The notes under the pieces are model-generated. The model was given only the letters and a program-made list of their open reading frames with translations. It did not search any database and had not been told where the DNA came from. Shown here in pieces: positions 24,125-32,659 of a stretch of DNA of 64,000 nucleotides. Origin of the DNA: Dyadobacter chenwenxiniae (lineage in GTDB: Bacteria; Bacteroidota; Bacteroidia; Cytophagales; Spirosomataceae). Where the stretch lies: contig NZ_CP094997.1 of assembly GCF_022869785.1 (NCBI RefSeq), positions 5,332,001 through 5,396,000 of the forward strand, given 5' to 3'. A program made the translations under genes and the position numbers. Numbering within the stretch: position 1 is the first letter of the stretch; each line of letters begins with the position of its first letter.

Positions 24125-26710
24125 CTAAGCCGAATTCCTCGCCGCGTTGATAATCCCAAACATAGCCCGCATAATCAACTGGTTATACGTTTCTACATCG
24201 ACCGGCAAATTCTTTGGATCCTCGGCGAGCATTTGCAGTGCATATTGCTGGATTGTGATCAATGGCAGGACGATCCTTTCCCGCGTTTTGATTGAGACTT
24301 TGGTGACGTTGTTGCTGTCCAGAAGCTCTTTTTGCCCGGATACTTCCAGTAACTGGTCGCGGGTTAAAAGGAACTCGTTGTACATTTTATCCCAGAACTC
24401 CTTGTAATCCACCTCGTCGCGAAGGTATTTTGTGGCCGGGAAAAACGCTTTTGACAATGATTGCATTGAGTTTTCAATCAATGTCCTGAAAAATAGCGAC
24501 TTTTTATACAACTGCTTGATTTCCTCCTTCTTACCGTCATTACCCATCTGCTCGATCGCCGTTCCGAAACCGTAAAAGCCAGGCACATTCTGCTTCATCT
24601 GAGCCCATGACCCCACAAACGGAATCGCACGCAAATCTTCAAACTTCAAACCCTCGTCATCATTACCACGCTTCGTAGGTCGGCTTCCAATGTTGGTTTG
24701 TCCATAAAAACGCAACGGCGTCTTTTTGTCAAGATATTTAACAAACATGGGATGATTTTTCAGGTCGAGATAGGAGTCGTAAGCCAAAGCAGCCATTTCC
24801 TCGATCAACACTTTGTCATCCCCACTCAGCTCATCTTCAACACGATTGCCCCGGAACAGATGGTTTTCCAGACCCGCCGTAAACAATCTTTCCAGATTGT
24901 ACATGGCCGTCGTCACTGTTCCGTAGTTGGAGCTAATCGTCTGGCCCTGAACGGTTAACTGAATTTCCTTATCCTCAATGTCAGTTCCGAGAGAGGAATA
25001 AAAGTTGTGGTTATTGCCACCGCCGCGCGCAGGAGGGCCTCCGCGGCCGTCGAAGAATGTCACTTTAATACCAAATTCACGGGAAACTTTTGTCAATTCT
25101 TCTTTAGCACGATAAATTGACCAGTTCGCACGCAAGTAACCGCCGTCTTTTGTTCCATCAGAGAATCCAACCATGATAGTCTGGTGGTTTTCCCGGTTTT
25201 GCACATGGTTTCGGTAAAATTCATTTTCATATAATGTCCGCATGATCTCCGGAGCATTAGCCAGGTCATCGACCGTTTCGAAAAGCGGAACGACGTCAAG
25301 CGCCAGCTTCCCGCTTTCATCGGCAATAAGGTTTTTAGCCAGCGCAACCACTTGCATGACATTCAATGCAGATGTGTTATTACTGATTACATAACGGTGA
25401 GCGCCTTTTTCTCCATTATTTCCCTGGATCGTTTTGATCGCACGAATGGAGCCTAAAATATCTTTGGTAAGCTCGTCTTCGTAATCTTCGTCCCGCAACG
25501 GAATGTTCAACGAGAGCAGCAGATCTATTTTCTTCGCCTCATCCCAGCTTTCATAATCGCTGTATTTCAGCAGCGGAATTTTTTTCTCAAGTCTTTTAAG
25601 GATATCCTCCCAGGCCTTTCCATGCTTTCGGCTATCCTGACGTACATCCAGGCTCGCAAAGAAAAATCCGAAGATGTTCAGTTTAAGAATAAAGTTGTCG
25701 AGCAGCTCCACAAACAGTCCCTGATGCTTGGAAACCAATACTTCGCGTGCTTTCAGGAACTCATCGATCAACTCCTGTGCACTGTTATAACCCTCTTCAA
25801 ACGGCCCAAAAATGGTGCTGTTCATCTTACGCTCAGCCAGGCTGATCGCCTCGTCCACACCTTTAAAAGTCAGCCTGCGCTTCAATTGTCTCAAATCACG
25901 ATAGTAACCTCTCAGAAGCGTCTCGCGCAATCTGGCAGCCACTTGCAGCGTAATTTCGGGATTGACAAACGGGTTTCCATCGCGGTCACCGCCCGGCCAG
26001 AAGCCTAATCTGTACACATTTGGATACGGCCAGTCGTGAACACTCATGCCCAGTCCATTGATCAGCTTTTCGAGAATGGAGGGAATGGCGTCATAATATA
26101 CATTTTCCAAGAACCAGCAAAGACTCACGGCTTCATCAAAAGGCGTGGGTTTTTCATGGTTAATGAATGCGGTTTTACCCAACTGCAGAAGCAACTGGTT
26201 TACTTCCGTAAAGTCGTTTTCTTTGATCGCATCTTCCAGATCATTGATGATTCCCAGCACCTTACCGGAATAAAATTGCGTTGGGTGCGCAGTCAACACG
26301 ATCCGGACACTGAAATCTTCCAGCTTGGTCAGCAGCTTTTTTCTTAGCTCATCATTATCCAGGCGATCCGTCAAATAATTCACTGATCCTTTGCCTGTAA
26401 GGTCATGCGTCTGATCAAATGCTGCGTCCTCCACAGAGTCGAAAAGTACAACCTGCCTTTCAATGTATTGGATAAAAGCAAACAGCAGGTCAGCCCTTTC
26501 CTTAGGCGTTGCAGTTTCTAACAATTCGGAAAAAAAGTGCTCTATAATCTCCCTAGGCGACTTTCCTTCTTGAAATCCGATCTCACTTTGCTGCGTTAGT
26601 ATGGGGAGTAACGATCCCGTCTGAAAAATGCCCCGGTAAGGCAAACTCAGAAAAAGACTATTAAAAATATTGTACTTCGTGACAACCGCGTCCTGGAAAC
26701 TGTTATTCAT
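24125..26710 (-). CDS. ppc: Phosphoenolpyruvate carboxylase
   Basis: PEPC carboxylates PEP to oxaloacetate, refilling the TCA cycle. The 861-residue protein has LTAHPTQF with catalytic His142, GFWPGGDRDGNPFV, a glycine loop GRGGPPARGGG near residue 556 and GSRPTKR. The loop differs from the GRGGTVGRGG of E. coli, and the usual extreme C-terminal NTG is replaced by RNSA. These changes fit a Bacteroidota-type subgroup; activity is still expected because catalytic residues are intact. The gene has a promoter-like TATATTTG upstream, at 26752-26759 on the minus strand. Confidence 0.9.
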   Translation of the reverse strand: MNNSFQDAVVTKYNIFNSLFLSLPYRGIFQTGSLLPILTQQSEIGFQEGKSPREIIEHFFSELLETATPKERADLLFAFIQYIERQVVLFDSVEDAAFDQTHDLTGKGSVNYLTDRLDNDELRKKLLTKLEDFSVRIVLTAHPTQFYSGKVLGIINDLEDAIKENDFTEVNQLLLQLGKTAFINHEKPTPFDEAVSLCWFLENVYYDAIPSILEKLINGLGMSVHDWPYPNVYRLGFWPGGDRDGNPFVNPEITLQVAARLRETLLRGYYRDLRQLKRRLTFKGVDEAISLAERKMNSTIFGPFEEGYNSAQELIDEFLKAREVLVSKHQGLFVELLDNFILKLNIFGFFFASLDVRQDSRKHGKAWEDILKRLEKKIPLLKYSDYESWDEAKKIDLLLSLNIPLRDEDYEDELTKDILGSIRAIKTIQGNNGEKGAHRYVISNNTSALNVMQVVALAKNLIADESGKLALDVVPLFETVDDLANAPEIMRTLYENEFYRNHVQNRENHQTIMVGFSDGTKDGGYLRANWSIYRAKEELTKVSREFGIKVTFFDGRGGPPARGGGNNHNFYSSLGTDIEDKEIQLTVQGQTISSNYGTVTTAMYNLERLFTAGLENHLFRGNRVEDELSGDDKVLIEEMAALAYDSYLDLKNHPMFVKYLDKKTPLRFYGQTNIGSRPTKRGNDDEGLKFEDLRAIPFVGSWAQMKQNVPGFYGFGTAIEQMGNDGKKEEIKQLYKKSLFFRTLIENSMQSLSKAFFPATKYLRDEVDYKEFWDKMYNEFLLTRDQLLEVSGQKELLDSNNVTKVSIKTRERIVLPLITIQQYALQMLAEDPKNLPVDVETYNQLIMRAMFGIINAARNSA

Positions 26711-26751
26711 ACTGGAGTGACAAAATTATATTCTGGAAACTGCAATTATGG

Positions 26752-26759
26752 CAAATATA
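26752..26759 (-). promoter_or_regulatory. Promoter -7 element for ppc
   Basis: On the minus strand this reads TATATTTG, an exact TAnnTTTG, about 42 bases before the ppc start and just after the end of xerC. It suggests ppc is transcribed independently of the upstream recombinase gene. Confidence 0.5.
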
Positions 26760-26776
26760 CTTCTAAAAAATGGGTT

Positions 26777-27649
26777 TCAGGCTTTTGGATGGGCTTGTTG
26801 ATGCGTTTTTTTAAGCTTTTCAATGGAGTTGTGCGTGTAGATCTGCGTAGCGGCCAGACTTGCGTGGCCCAAAAGCTCCTTAATTGCATTCAGGTCCGCT
26901 CCGCGATTGAGCAGATGCGTTGCGTATGTATGGCGTAACACGTGCGGACTTTTTTGCGCCAATGTCGTTACGGCGGATAAATATTTCCCAACAGTTCGCT
27001 GCACAAAAACCGGATAAACTGCTTTGCCTGAATTTGTTAAAATTAAAACATTAGTTTCCTCCCCGGGTGCCCGCAGTGATAAATATTGAAAAAGTAAATT
27101 GGCAAGAGAAGTGGAAATAGGGACTACGCGCTCCTTTGACCTTTTACCAAAAACACGAATGGTCCTTGCAGGAAGATTCAGGTCATTTGTTTCAAGAGAA
27201 ACCAACTCTGCAAGCCGGATTCCGCTTCCATAAAGCAGTTCCATAATGGTGCGGTCACGAACTCCCTCAAAATCGTCCGTGAAAGTATCTGGCTGGAAAA
27301 GCATTTCCATGGATTTTTCTTCCACAAAAGCAGGAAGTTTTTTACGTGTCTTTAATGCGGAGAGAATCTTGGTAGGATCCTGGGAAACCATATTTTTCCT
27401 CTTCAAAAACCCATAAAACGTGCGCAATGAGGCTATTTTACGATTGATCGAAGATGGGTTCATATTCTCTTCCATCAAACTGACAACCCATGACCGAAGC
27501 ATGGGAGCTTTTGCTTCCTGGGGTTTATCCAGCTCATACTGAAACAACAGATATTTCTGAAACTGGTCCAGATCGGTCGTGTATGATTTAATCGTATGGA
27601 CGCTGGCGCGTTTTTCGAATTTTAGAAAATCAATGAATTGCGTAATCAT
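26777..27649 (-). CDS. xerC: Tyrosine recombinase XerC/XerD-like
   Basis: A 290-residue tyrosine recombinase that would resolve chromosome dimers at dif. The N-terminal SAM-like domain (FLKFEKRASVHTIKSYTTDLDQFQKYL) is followed by a catalytic domain with Arg in YGSGIRLAEL, the HVLRHTYATH box, LGHASLAATQIYTH with the nucleophile Tyr, and Lys in the FGKRSKERVVPI hairpin. The length matches a housekeeping Xer. The neighbours are housekeeping and no attachment-like repeats are present, so it is not read as a mobile-element integrase. ATG 27649 is preferred to 27664. Confidence 0.88.
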   Translation of the reverse strand: MITQFIDFLKFEKRASVHTIKSYTTDLDQFQKYLLFQYELDKPQEAKAPMLRSWVVSLMEENMNPSSINRKIASLRTFYGFLKRKNMVSQDPTKILSALKTRKKLPAFVEEKSMEMLFQPDTFTDDFEGVRDRTIMELLYGSGIRLAELVSLETNDLNLPARTIRVFGKRSKERVVPISTSLANLLFQYLSLRAPGEETNVLILTNSGKAVYPVFVQRTVGKYLSAVTTLAQKSPHVLRHTYATHLLNRGADLNAIKELLGHASLAATQIYTHNSIEKLKKTHQQAHPKA

Positions 27650-27662
27650 ATCAGCAACATAC

Positions 27663-27697
27663 AAAAAAGGGCTGCCTTTAACAAGCAGCCCTTTTTT
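27663..27697 (-). terminator. Terminator downstream of rpsU
   Basis: Hairpin AAAAAAGGGCTGC / GCAGCCCTTTTTT around a short loop, with symmetrical A and T tracts. It lies between rpsU and xerC, both on the minus strand, and would end the rpsU transcript. Confidence 0.82.
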
Positions 27698-27756
27698 GCG
27701 TATGATATGGATATAATAATCCTGTCGAAATCTTTCAGAACACCATTCCTAAGGAA

Positions 27757-27951
27757 CTAGTCTTCTAAATGACCGTAAGTTTTTTCTTTGTAAACGGCAC
27801 GCAAAACTTCGAAACGACGTCTTACAGATGGTTTTTCGAAAGCAGTACGAGCACGAAGCTGGCGCATTGTACCAGTTCTTTCAAATTTCTTCTTGTAACG
27901 CTTAAGAGCGCGGTCAATCGATTCGTTGTCTTTAATGTTTATGATAAGCAT
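27757..27951 (-). CDS. rpsU: 30S ribosomal protein bS21
   Basis: bS21 is a 64-residue small-subunit protein near the anti-Shine-Dalgarno end of 16S rRNA. The sequence is a full match to the family: MLIINIKDNESIDRALKRYK, then KFERTGTMRQLRARTAFEKPSVRRR and a basic C-terminus. The frame stays open upstream to 28041, but the family start is the ATG at 27951. I see no Shine-Dalgarno sequence before it. Confidence 0.93.
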   Translation of the reverse strand: MLIINIKDNESIDRALKRYKKKFERTGTMRQLRARTAFEKPSVRRRFEVLRAVYKEKTYGHLED

Positions 27952-28052
27952 GCTTATAAATTGTAATGTTCTTTGAATTGGTTTCTGAAATCGGACTGCA
28001 AAGAAAAGCTTTATCAAACACAAAATCAAGAAATAAGTCATTATTATTAGGT

Positions 28053-28060
28053 TATTTTTG
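28053..28060 (+). promoter_or_regulatory. Promoter -7 element for ppx/gppA
   Basis: TATTTTTG at 28053-28060 is an exact TAnnTTTG, 47 bases before the ppx start. No TTG is seen at the right distance upstream. Confidence 0.45.
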
Positions 28061-28107
28061 TGATCATTGCATTGAGGAAAAAGCTTTTAACAGATTAAAC
28101 GCCCGAT

Positions 28108-29043
28108 ATGAGCTCGCGACTGGGAATAATTGATTTAGGAACAAACACTTTTCACCTGCTCATTGTGGATAAAAACGGAGATGCGGTCATCAATATATTT
28201 CATGAAAGCAGGCCGGCCCGGATCGGATTGGGAGGAATCAACAAAAAGATCATTACACAAGAAGCCTTGCAGCGCGCGCTGACCGTCCTGACTTATTTTC
28301 GGGAAAAGCTGGACGAGTATAATGTTCTTGATGCGAACACTTTCGCTTTTGGCACCAGCGCAATCCGGAACGCAGAAAACCAGGCGGATTTTTGTGCAGA
28401 AATCCTTTCCAAAACAGGCATTATTATCACTGTCATTGATGGGAATCGTGAAGCCGAATATATTTATAAAGGCGTTCGCCACGGTGCGGACATTGGTGAC
28501 AGGCCATCATTAATCATGGATATAGGCGGCGGGAGTGTCGAATTTATCATTGGTAACAAGTCACAAATCTTTTGGAAGCAAAGTTTTGAGATCGGCGGGC
28601 AGCGGTTGATGGAAAAATTCATGCGCAATGATCCGCTGTCACAGGGCGACAGAAAAAATCTTTACAATTATTTTGAAGAAAGCCTGATTCCGCTAGCGAA
28701 CGCAGTGCATCAATATTCTCCGGAAAAACTCGTAGGCTCGTCGGGAACATTTGATACATTGGTGGACATGGATTTCCACTTTCGCCTCAATAGCTGGCCG
28801 CCCAAAAGCCAGACGGATTTTCCATTGCCACTCGAAGAATTTTATCGGGCCTATGCGCTCATTCTTTCCGGAAATCACAACGACAGAATGCAGATTCCGG
28901 GCATGATTGAGCTGCGCGTCGATATGATCGTGGTGGCAGTTTGCCTCATTGATTATGTTCTTAAAAGCTATGGAATCAAGGAGATACAGATTTCAAGCTA
29001 TGCCTTGAAAGAAGGGGTCGTCGCTGATCTTTTATCTAAATAA
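28108..29043 (+). CDS. Ppx/GppA-family phosphatase
   Basis: A 311-residue exopolyphosphatase/pppGpp phosphatase-like protein of the ASKHA fold. Phosphate-binding loops are IDLGTNTFHLLI at the N-terminus and DIGGGSVEFII near residue 140, with FGTSAIRNA between them. It has only the catalytic Ppx-GppA domain, without the C-terminal HD domain of E. coli Ppx, which is usual in Bacteroidota. It may degrade polyphosphate or pppGpp; sequence alone does not decide. It stands alone, divergent from rpsU. Confidence 0.88.
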   Translation: MSSRLGIIDLGTNTFHLLIVDKNGDAVINIFHESRPARIGLGGINKKIITQEALQRALTVLTYFREKLDEYNVLDANTFAFGTSAIRNAENQADFCAEILSKTGIIITVIDGNREAEYIYKGVRHGADIGDRPSLIMDIGGGSVEFIIGNKSQIFWKQSFEIGGQRLMEKFMRNDPLSQGDRKNLYNYFEESLIPLANAVHQYSPEKLVGSSGTFDTLVDMDFHFRLNSWPPKSQTDFPLPLEEFYRAYALILSGNHNDRMQIPGMIELRVDMIVVAVCLIDYVLKSYGIKEIQISSYALKEGVVADLLSK

Positions 29044-29104
29044 GTCTTGTCCGAATTTGCGTAAGCCGTAGCGAATTATTTATACGTCCTGTCAGGCAAA
29101 CTTC

Positions 29105-29112
29105 TATTTTTG
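29105..29112 (+). promoter_or_regulatory. Promoter -7 element for the 29141 protease
   Basis: TATTTTTG, an exact TAnnTTTG, 28 bases before the ATG of the zinc protease gene. Confidence 0.45.
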
Positions 29113-29140
29113 TAAGCAAGCAAAAACATAAACCAACTCT

Positions 29141-31720
29141 ATGAGATTAATTCGTTATTTCCTCCTTGCAGGAATCGCATTCCTGTTTACCACAACCACT
29201 TACGCACAAAAAAAGAAGAAAAAAGAAAAACAGGAAGACGTTAAAATTGACAAAGCAGTGGACGCAGTAGCCACAGCGGTAAAAGAGAAACTCAAAGACG
29301 ACCGAAAAAAAGGCCCCAAAGCTTTCAAAGACCTGATCGACACCAGCGCTGTGAGCCAGAAAGGCATGATTTCCGTTCATAAAATGGACGACAAGTGGTA
29401 TTTTGAAATCCCCGATTCTCTCCTGGATAAAGACATTATGGCCGTTACACGTTATGCAAAGACGGCCGCCGGCGGGGGCATTTTTGGAGGTGAGGAAGTT
29501 AACCGGCAAATGATCCGCTGGGAAAAAGGAATGGATCACAACCTGTTGTTGCGCTCTGTAACGGTGGTTGTAGCAAGCCCGGATAGCACTAAGCCTATTT
29601 TCCAGGCGGTAAAAAATTCGAATTCAGATCCGATCATTGGAGTCTTTGAAATAAAGGCTGTTCGAAAAGAGCCTGATGCAAAATCATCTGTTATTGATGT
29701 GACTGATTTCTTTAATGCTGATAACCAGGTGTTTTCGCTAAGCTCGGTTAGTAAGCAGCTCTTGAAATTGAGTTCTTTCAAAAAGGAAGCGTCTTATATT
29801 GAGAAAATCAGGTCTTTTCCAATCAATACAGAAATCCGTACGGTTAAAACTTTTTCCGTAACGCCGCAACTGCTTTCTACTTCTCCTACCCCATCCATCG
29901 GTCAGTATTTGCCCTCCGGACTCGATGCCGGCGTTGTGACCATGGAAATGAACACTTCGTTAATCCTGCTGCCTGAAAAGCCCATGCGGAAAAGGATTTT
30001 TGATAGTCGGGTGGGTTATTTTGCAAATCAATATGCCATTTTTGGTGAAGAATCGCAGCGCTCTGATACAGAAGTTTTTGCGGTAAGATGGCGCTTGGAG
30101 CCGAAGCATGCAGAGGATGCAAAACGGCAGCAAAACGGTGAACTGATTGAACCTAAAAAACCAATCGTCTACTACATTGATCCCGCCACCCCTGAAAAAT
30201 GGCGCAAATATTTAAAAGCCGGTGTGGACGACTGGCAGGAAGCATTTGAAAAAGCAGGCTGGAAAAATGCGATCCGAGGAGAGTACTGGCCTGAGAATGA
30301 TACGACTATGAGCCTTGAAGATGCGCGTTACTCGGTGATTCGTTACTTCGCTGCCGATATCCAGAATGCTTATGGACCTAATGTGCATGATCCGAGGAGC
30401 GGCGAAATCCTGGAAAGTCATATTGGCTGGTATCACAATGTCATGCGTTTACTGCGCAACTGGTATATTATCCAGGCAGGAGCCGTGGATCCGAAGGCGC
30501 GCGCAAAAAAGTTTGATGACGAGCTCATGGGCCAGCTTGTGCGCTTTGTCTCTTCTCATGAAATCGGTCATACATTGGGATTGAGGCATAACATGGGCGC
30601 CAGTTCGGCAACGCCGGTTGAAAAGCTGCGTGACAAGGAGTGGATTGAAAAACATGGTCACACCGCCTCCATCATGGATTATGCGCGGTTTAATTACGTT
30701 GCTCAGCCCGAAGACAGCATTACCAATTTATTTCCGAGGATTGGGGATTATGACAAATGGGCGATCCAGTGGGGTTACAGCAATTTCATAGATGCCAAAG
30801 ATGTAAAGGCTGAAAAACAGCTTTTAAATGCGATGACCAAAGAAGCTTATAAGGATTCCCGCCTGCATTTTGGAACCGAAATCAGCCCGTACGACCCACG
30901 TTATCAGACTGAGGATTTGAGTGATAATGCCATGAAAGCTTCGGAATACGGCATTAAAAACTTGAAACGGATTTTACCAAACCTCATCGAATGGAGCCGG
31001 GAGGACGGGGAAAGTTATAAAGAGCTGGACGAAATTTATAGCAATGTGATCCAGCAATATCGCCGCTATCTCGGGCATGTGATGAAGAATGTGGGTGGGA
31101 TTTATGATAATCCGACGACCTATGATATGGAAGGTTCCACTTTTGAAACTGTTCCAAAAACAACTCAGAAAGAGGCAGTTGCATTTTTGAATAATCAGTT
31201 ATTTAAAACGCCGACCTGGTTATTGGACCAAAATATTTTAAATAAAATCAAACCCGAAACTGGTGTTGAAGCGATAAAAGCCTTGCAGGAATATGCATTA
31301 ACCACGCTCTTCGCAGGCGACCGTGCGGTCAGGTTAATGGAAACAGGAATTTCTGGCAAAAACTACACGCTGGACGATCTTTTCACGGATTTGGAAAGCG
31401 GCATTTGGTCGGAAACGAAAACCGGCAAAAGTATTGACCTGCATCGCAGAAATCTCCAAAAAGTGTATATTGAAAAGTTGGTAGATCTTTTGAAGCCCGG
31501 CAAAGCCAATGTCCTTTCCGTTCCGGTGGGTGTTACTTACGGTTTTTCTACAAGAGTTGTTGAACTTGAAAAAACGGATTTACCGTCTGTCGCAAGGGCG
31601 CATTTGGAAAATTTAAAAACAGCATTGCAGCCTGCTATCGCGAAATCAACAGATAAAATCACGAAATATCACTTACAGGATGTTTTGCAACGGATTAAGA
31701 TGGCGCTGGACCCGAAGTGA
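29141..31720 (+). CDS. Large zinc-dependent metalloprotease (DUF5117/DUF5118 type)
   Basis: An 859-residue exported metalloprotease. The signal peptide (MRLIRYFLLAGIAFLFTTTTYAQ) is followed by a strongly basic KKKKKEKQ patch and a long N-terminal region matching DUF5118/DUF5117. The metzincin-like zinc site is SSHEIGHTLGLRHNMG near residues 471-486, with SIMDYARFNY as the Met-turn. YIDPATPEKWRKYLKAGVDDWQ is typical of the family. A C-terminal helical region follows. Such enzymes are common in Bacteroidota, often large and surface or periplasmic; the substrate is unknown. Confidence 0.88.
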   Translation: MRLIRYFLLAGIAFLFTTTTYAQKKKKKEKQEDVKIDKAVDAVATAVKEKLKDDRKKGPKAFKDLIDTSAVSQKGMISVHKMDDKWYFEIPDSLLDKDIMAVTRYAKTAAGGGIFGGEEVNRQMIRWEKGMDHNLLLRSVTVVVASPDSTKPIFQAVKNSNSDPIIGVFEIKAVRKEPDAKSSVIDVTDFFNADNQVFSLSSVSKQLLKLSSFKKEASYIEKIRSFPINTEIRTVKTFSVTPQLLSTSPTPSIGQYLPSGLDAGVVTMEMNTSLILLPEKPMRKRIFDSRVGYFANQYAIFGEESQRSDTEVFAVRWRLEPKHAEDAKRQQNGELIEPKKPIVYYIDPATPEKWRKYLKAGVDDWQEAFEKAGWKNAIRGEYWPENDTTMSLEDARYSVIRYFAADIQNAYGPNVHDPRSGEILESHIGWYHNVMRLLRNWYIIQAGAVDPKARAKKFDDELMGQLVRFVSSHEIGHTLGLRHNMGASSATPVEKLRDKEWIEKHGHTASIMDYARFNYVAQPEDSITNLFPRIGDYDKWAIQWGYSNFIDAKDVKAEKQLLNAMTKEAYKDSRLHFGTEISPYDPRYQTEDLSDNAMKASEYGIKNLKRILPNLIEWSREDGESYKELDEIYSNVIQQYRRYLGHVMKNVGGIYDNPTTYDMEGSTFETVPKTTQKEAVAFLNNQLFKTPTWLLDQNILNKIKPETGVEAIKALQEYALTTLFAGDRAVRLMETGISGKNYTLDDLFTDLESGIWSETKTGKSIDLHRRNLQKVYIEKLVDLLKPGKANVLSVPVGVTYGFSTRVVELEKTDLPSVARAHLENLKTALQPAIAKSTDKITKYHLQDVLQRIKMALDPK

Positions 31721-31735
31721 TTTTAGGAACTGCCT

Positions 31736-31787
31736 GACTTGGCAAGTTAGAAGCGAGACTTGCCAAGTCTTAAAGACTTAGCAAGTC
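31736..31787. repeat. Inverted-repeat cluster GACTTGGCAAGT
   Basis: GACTTGGCAAGT (31736-31747) and its reverse complement ACTTGCCAAGTC (31758-31769) form a 12 base-pair hairpin. A third, imperfect palindrome GACTTAGCAAGTC is at 31775-31787. It lies between two plus-strand genes and may act as a terminator or a dispersed repeat. Confidence 0.65.
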
Positions 31788-31805
31788 TACTTTACCAACC
31801 AAACA

Positions 31806-32486
31806 ATGTCAAAACTTCAAGAAATTCTCGAAAAGCACGAAGAATTTGCACCCATAATCCAAAGTGCCAAGCCATTTAAAAAACTTGACTTTTCAGCTTC
31901 AAATCAAGCTTTGACAAGTCGTGACTTATCTGAAACTTCCGTTTTTTCAAAGTTTGTATTTGATGAAATGCTTGCAGGAAACACATTCGCAGGAATTGGT
32001 GGCTATGGTGAAAACCGGATTATTTACCGCCAGCGGAAACATTTCAACAACGAAGACGAACAACCAAGAAGCATTCACCTCGGCACAGACATTTGGGCTG
32101 AAGCCGGAGAACCCATTTACGCACCCTTAAATGCAAAAGTACACGGCTTCGCATTCAACAATCATTACGGCGACTACGGCCCGACAATCATCCTCGCCCA
32201 CACGTTGGATAATCTCACATTCTGTACGCTATACGGACATTTGTCATTAGAATCACTTGAAGATTTATTTGTAGGCAAAAGCATTGCAGCTAACGAAAAA
32301 TTTGCAACCATAGGTTGCTATCCAGAAAACGGCGACTGGCCCACGCATCTGCATTTCCAGATCATTGGAAATATAGGGGATTATAAAGGCGATTTTCCAG
32401 GTGTAAGCAGCATTCAGGATCAGGAGCACTATTTGAATCTCTGCCCTGATCCGAATCTGATTTTGAGGATTGCAGAGAATTGTTAA
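31806..32486 (+). CDS. M23-type peptidase domain protein without leader
   Basis: A 226-residue protein with a LytM/M23 fold: zinc ligands HLGTD (His91, Asp95), LYGHLS (His145) and HLHFQ (His181, His183) are all in place. M23 enzymes cut peptidoglycan cross-links. Unusually, there is no signal peptide or membrane helix before the domain, so it is either cytoplasmic or uses another export route. The N-terminus is helical and charged. The palindromic repeats lie just upstream. Domain identity is firm; the substrate is open. Confidence 0.82.
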   Translation: MSKLQEILEKHEEFAPIIQSAKPFKKLDFSASNQALTSRDLSETSVFSKFVFDEMLAGNTFAGIGGYGENRIIYRQRKHFNNEDEQPRSIHLGTDIWAEAGEPIYAPLNAKVHGFAFNNHYGDYGPTIILAHTLDNLTFCTLYGHLSLESLEDLFVGKSIAANEKFATIGCYPENGDWPTHLHFQIIGNIGDYKGDFPGVSSIQDQEHYLNLCPDPNLILRIAENC

Positions 32487-32659
32487 TAGTTATGCGCGTT
32501 GTTTTTGAATCATGCGCATACTTATCTCCTAAAAGCTAGAGTAAATATCAGCATTGAGGATAGCGTTACTGACTCAAGTAAAGGCCTATAAACAATTGCA
32601 CAAGTTTTCAGATAAAGCTTCGCCTGTTCACAACCTAAAAGAATTTTTGGCTCTACAAG
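32487..32659. other. Convergent intergenic region, nothing seen
   Basis: These 173 bases separate the M23-type gene and the convergent MFS gene. I see no convincing ORF or hairpin terminator. Confidence 0.4.

Noticed and set aside
26777..27649. Tyrosine recombinase as sign of a mobile element
   Set aside because: Length and motifs fit a housekeeping XerC/D, neighbours are ppc and rpsU, and no flanking repeats or cargo genes are seen.
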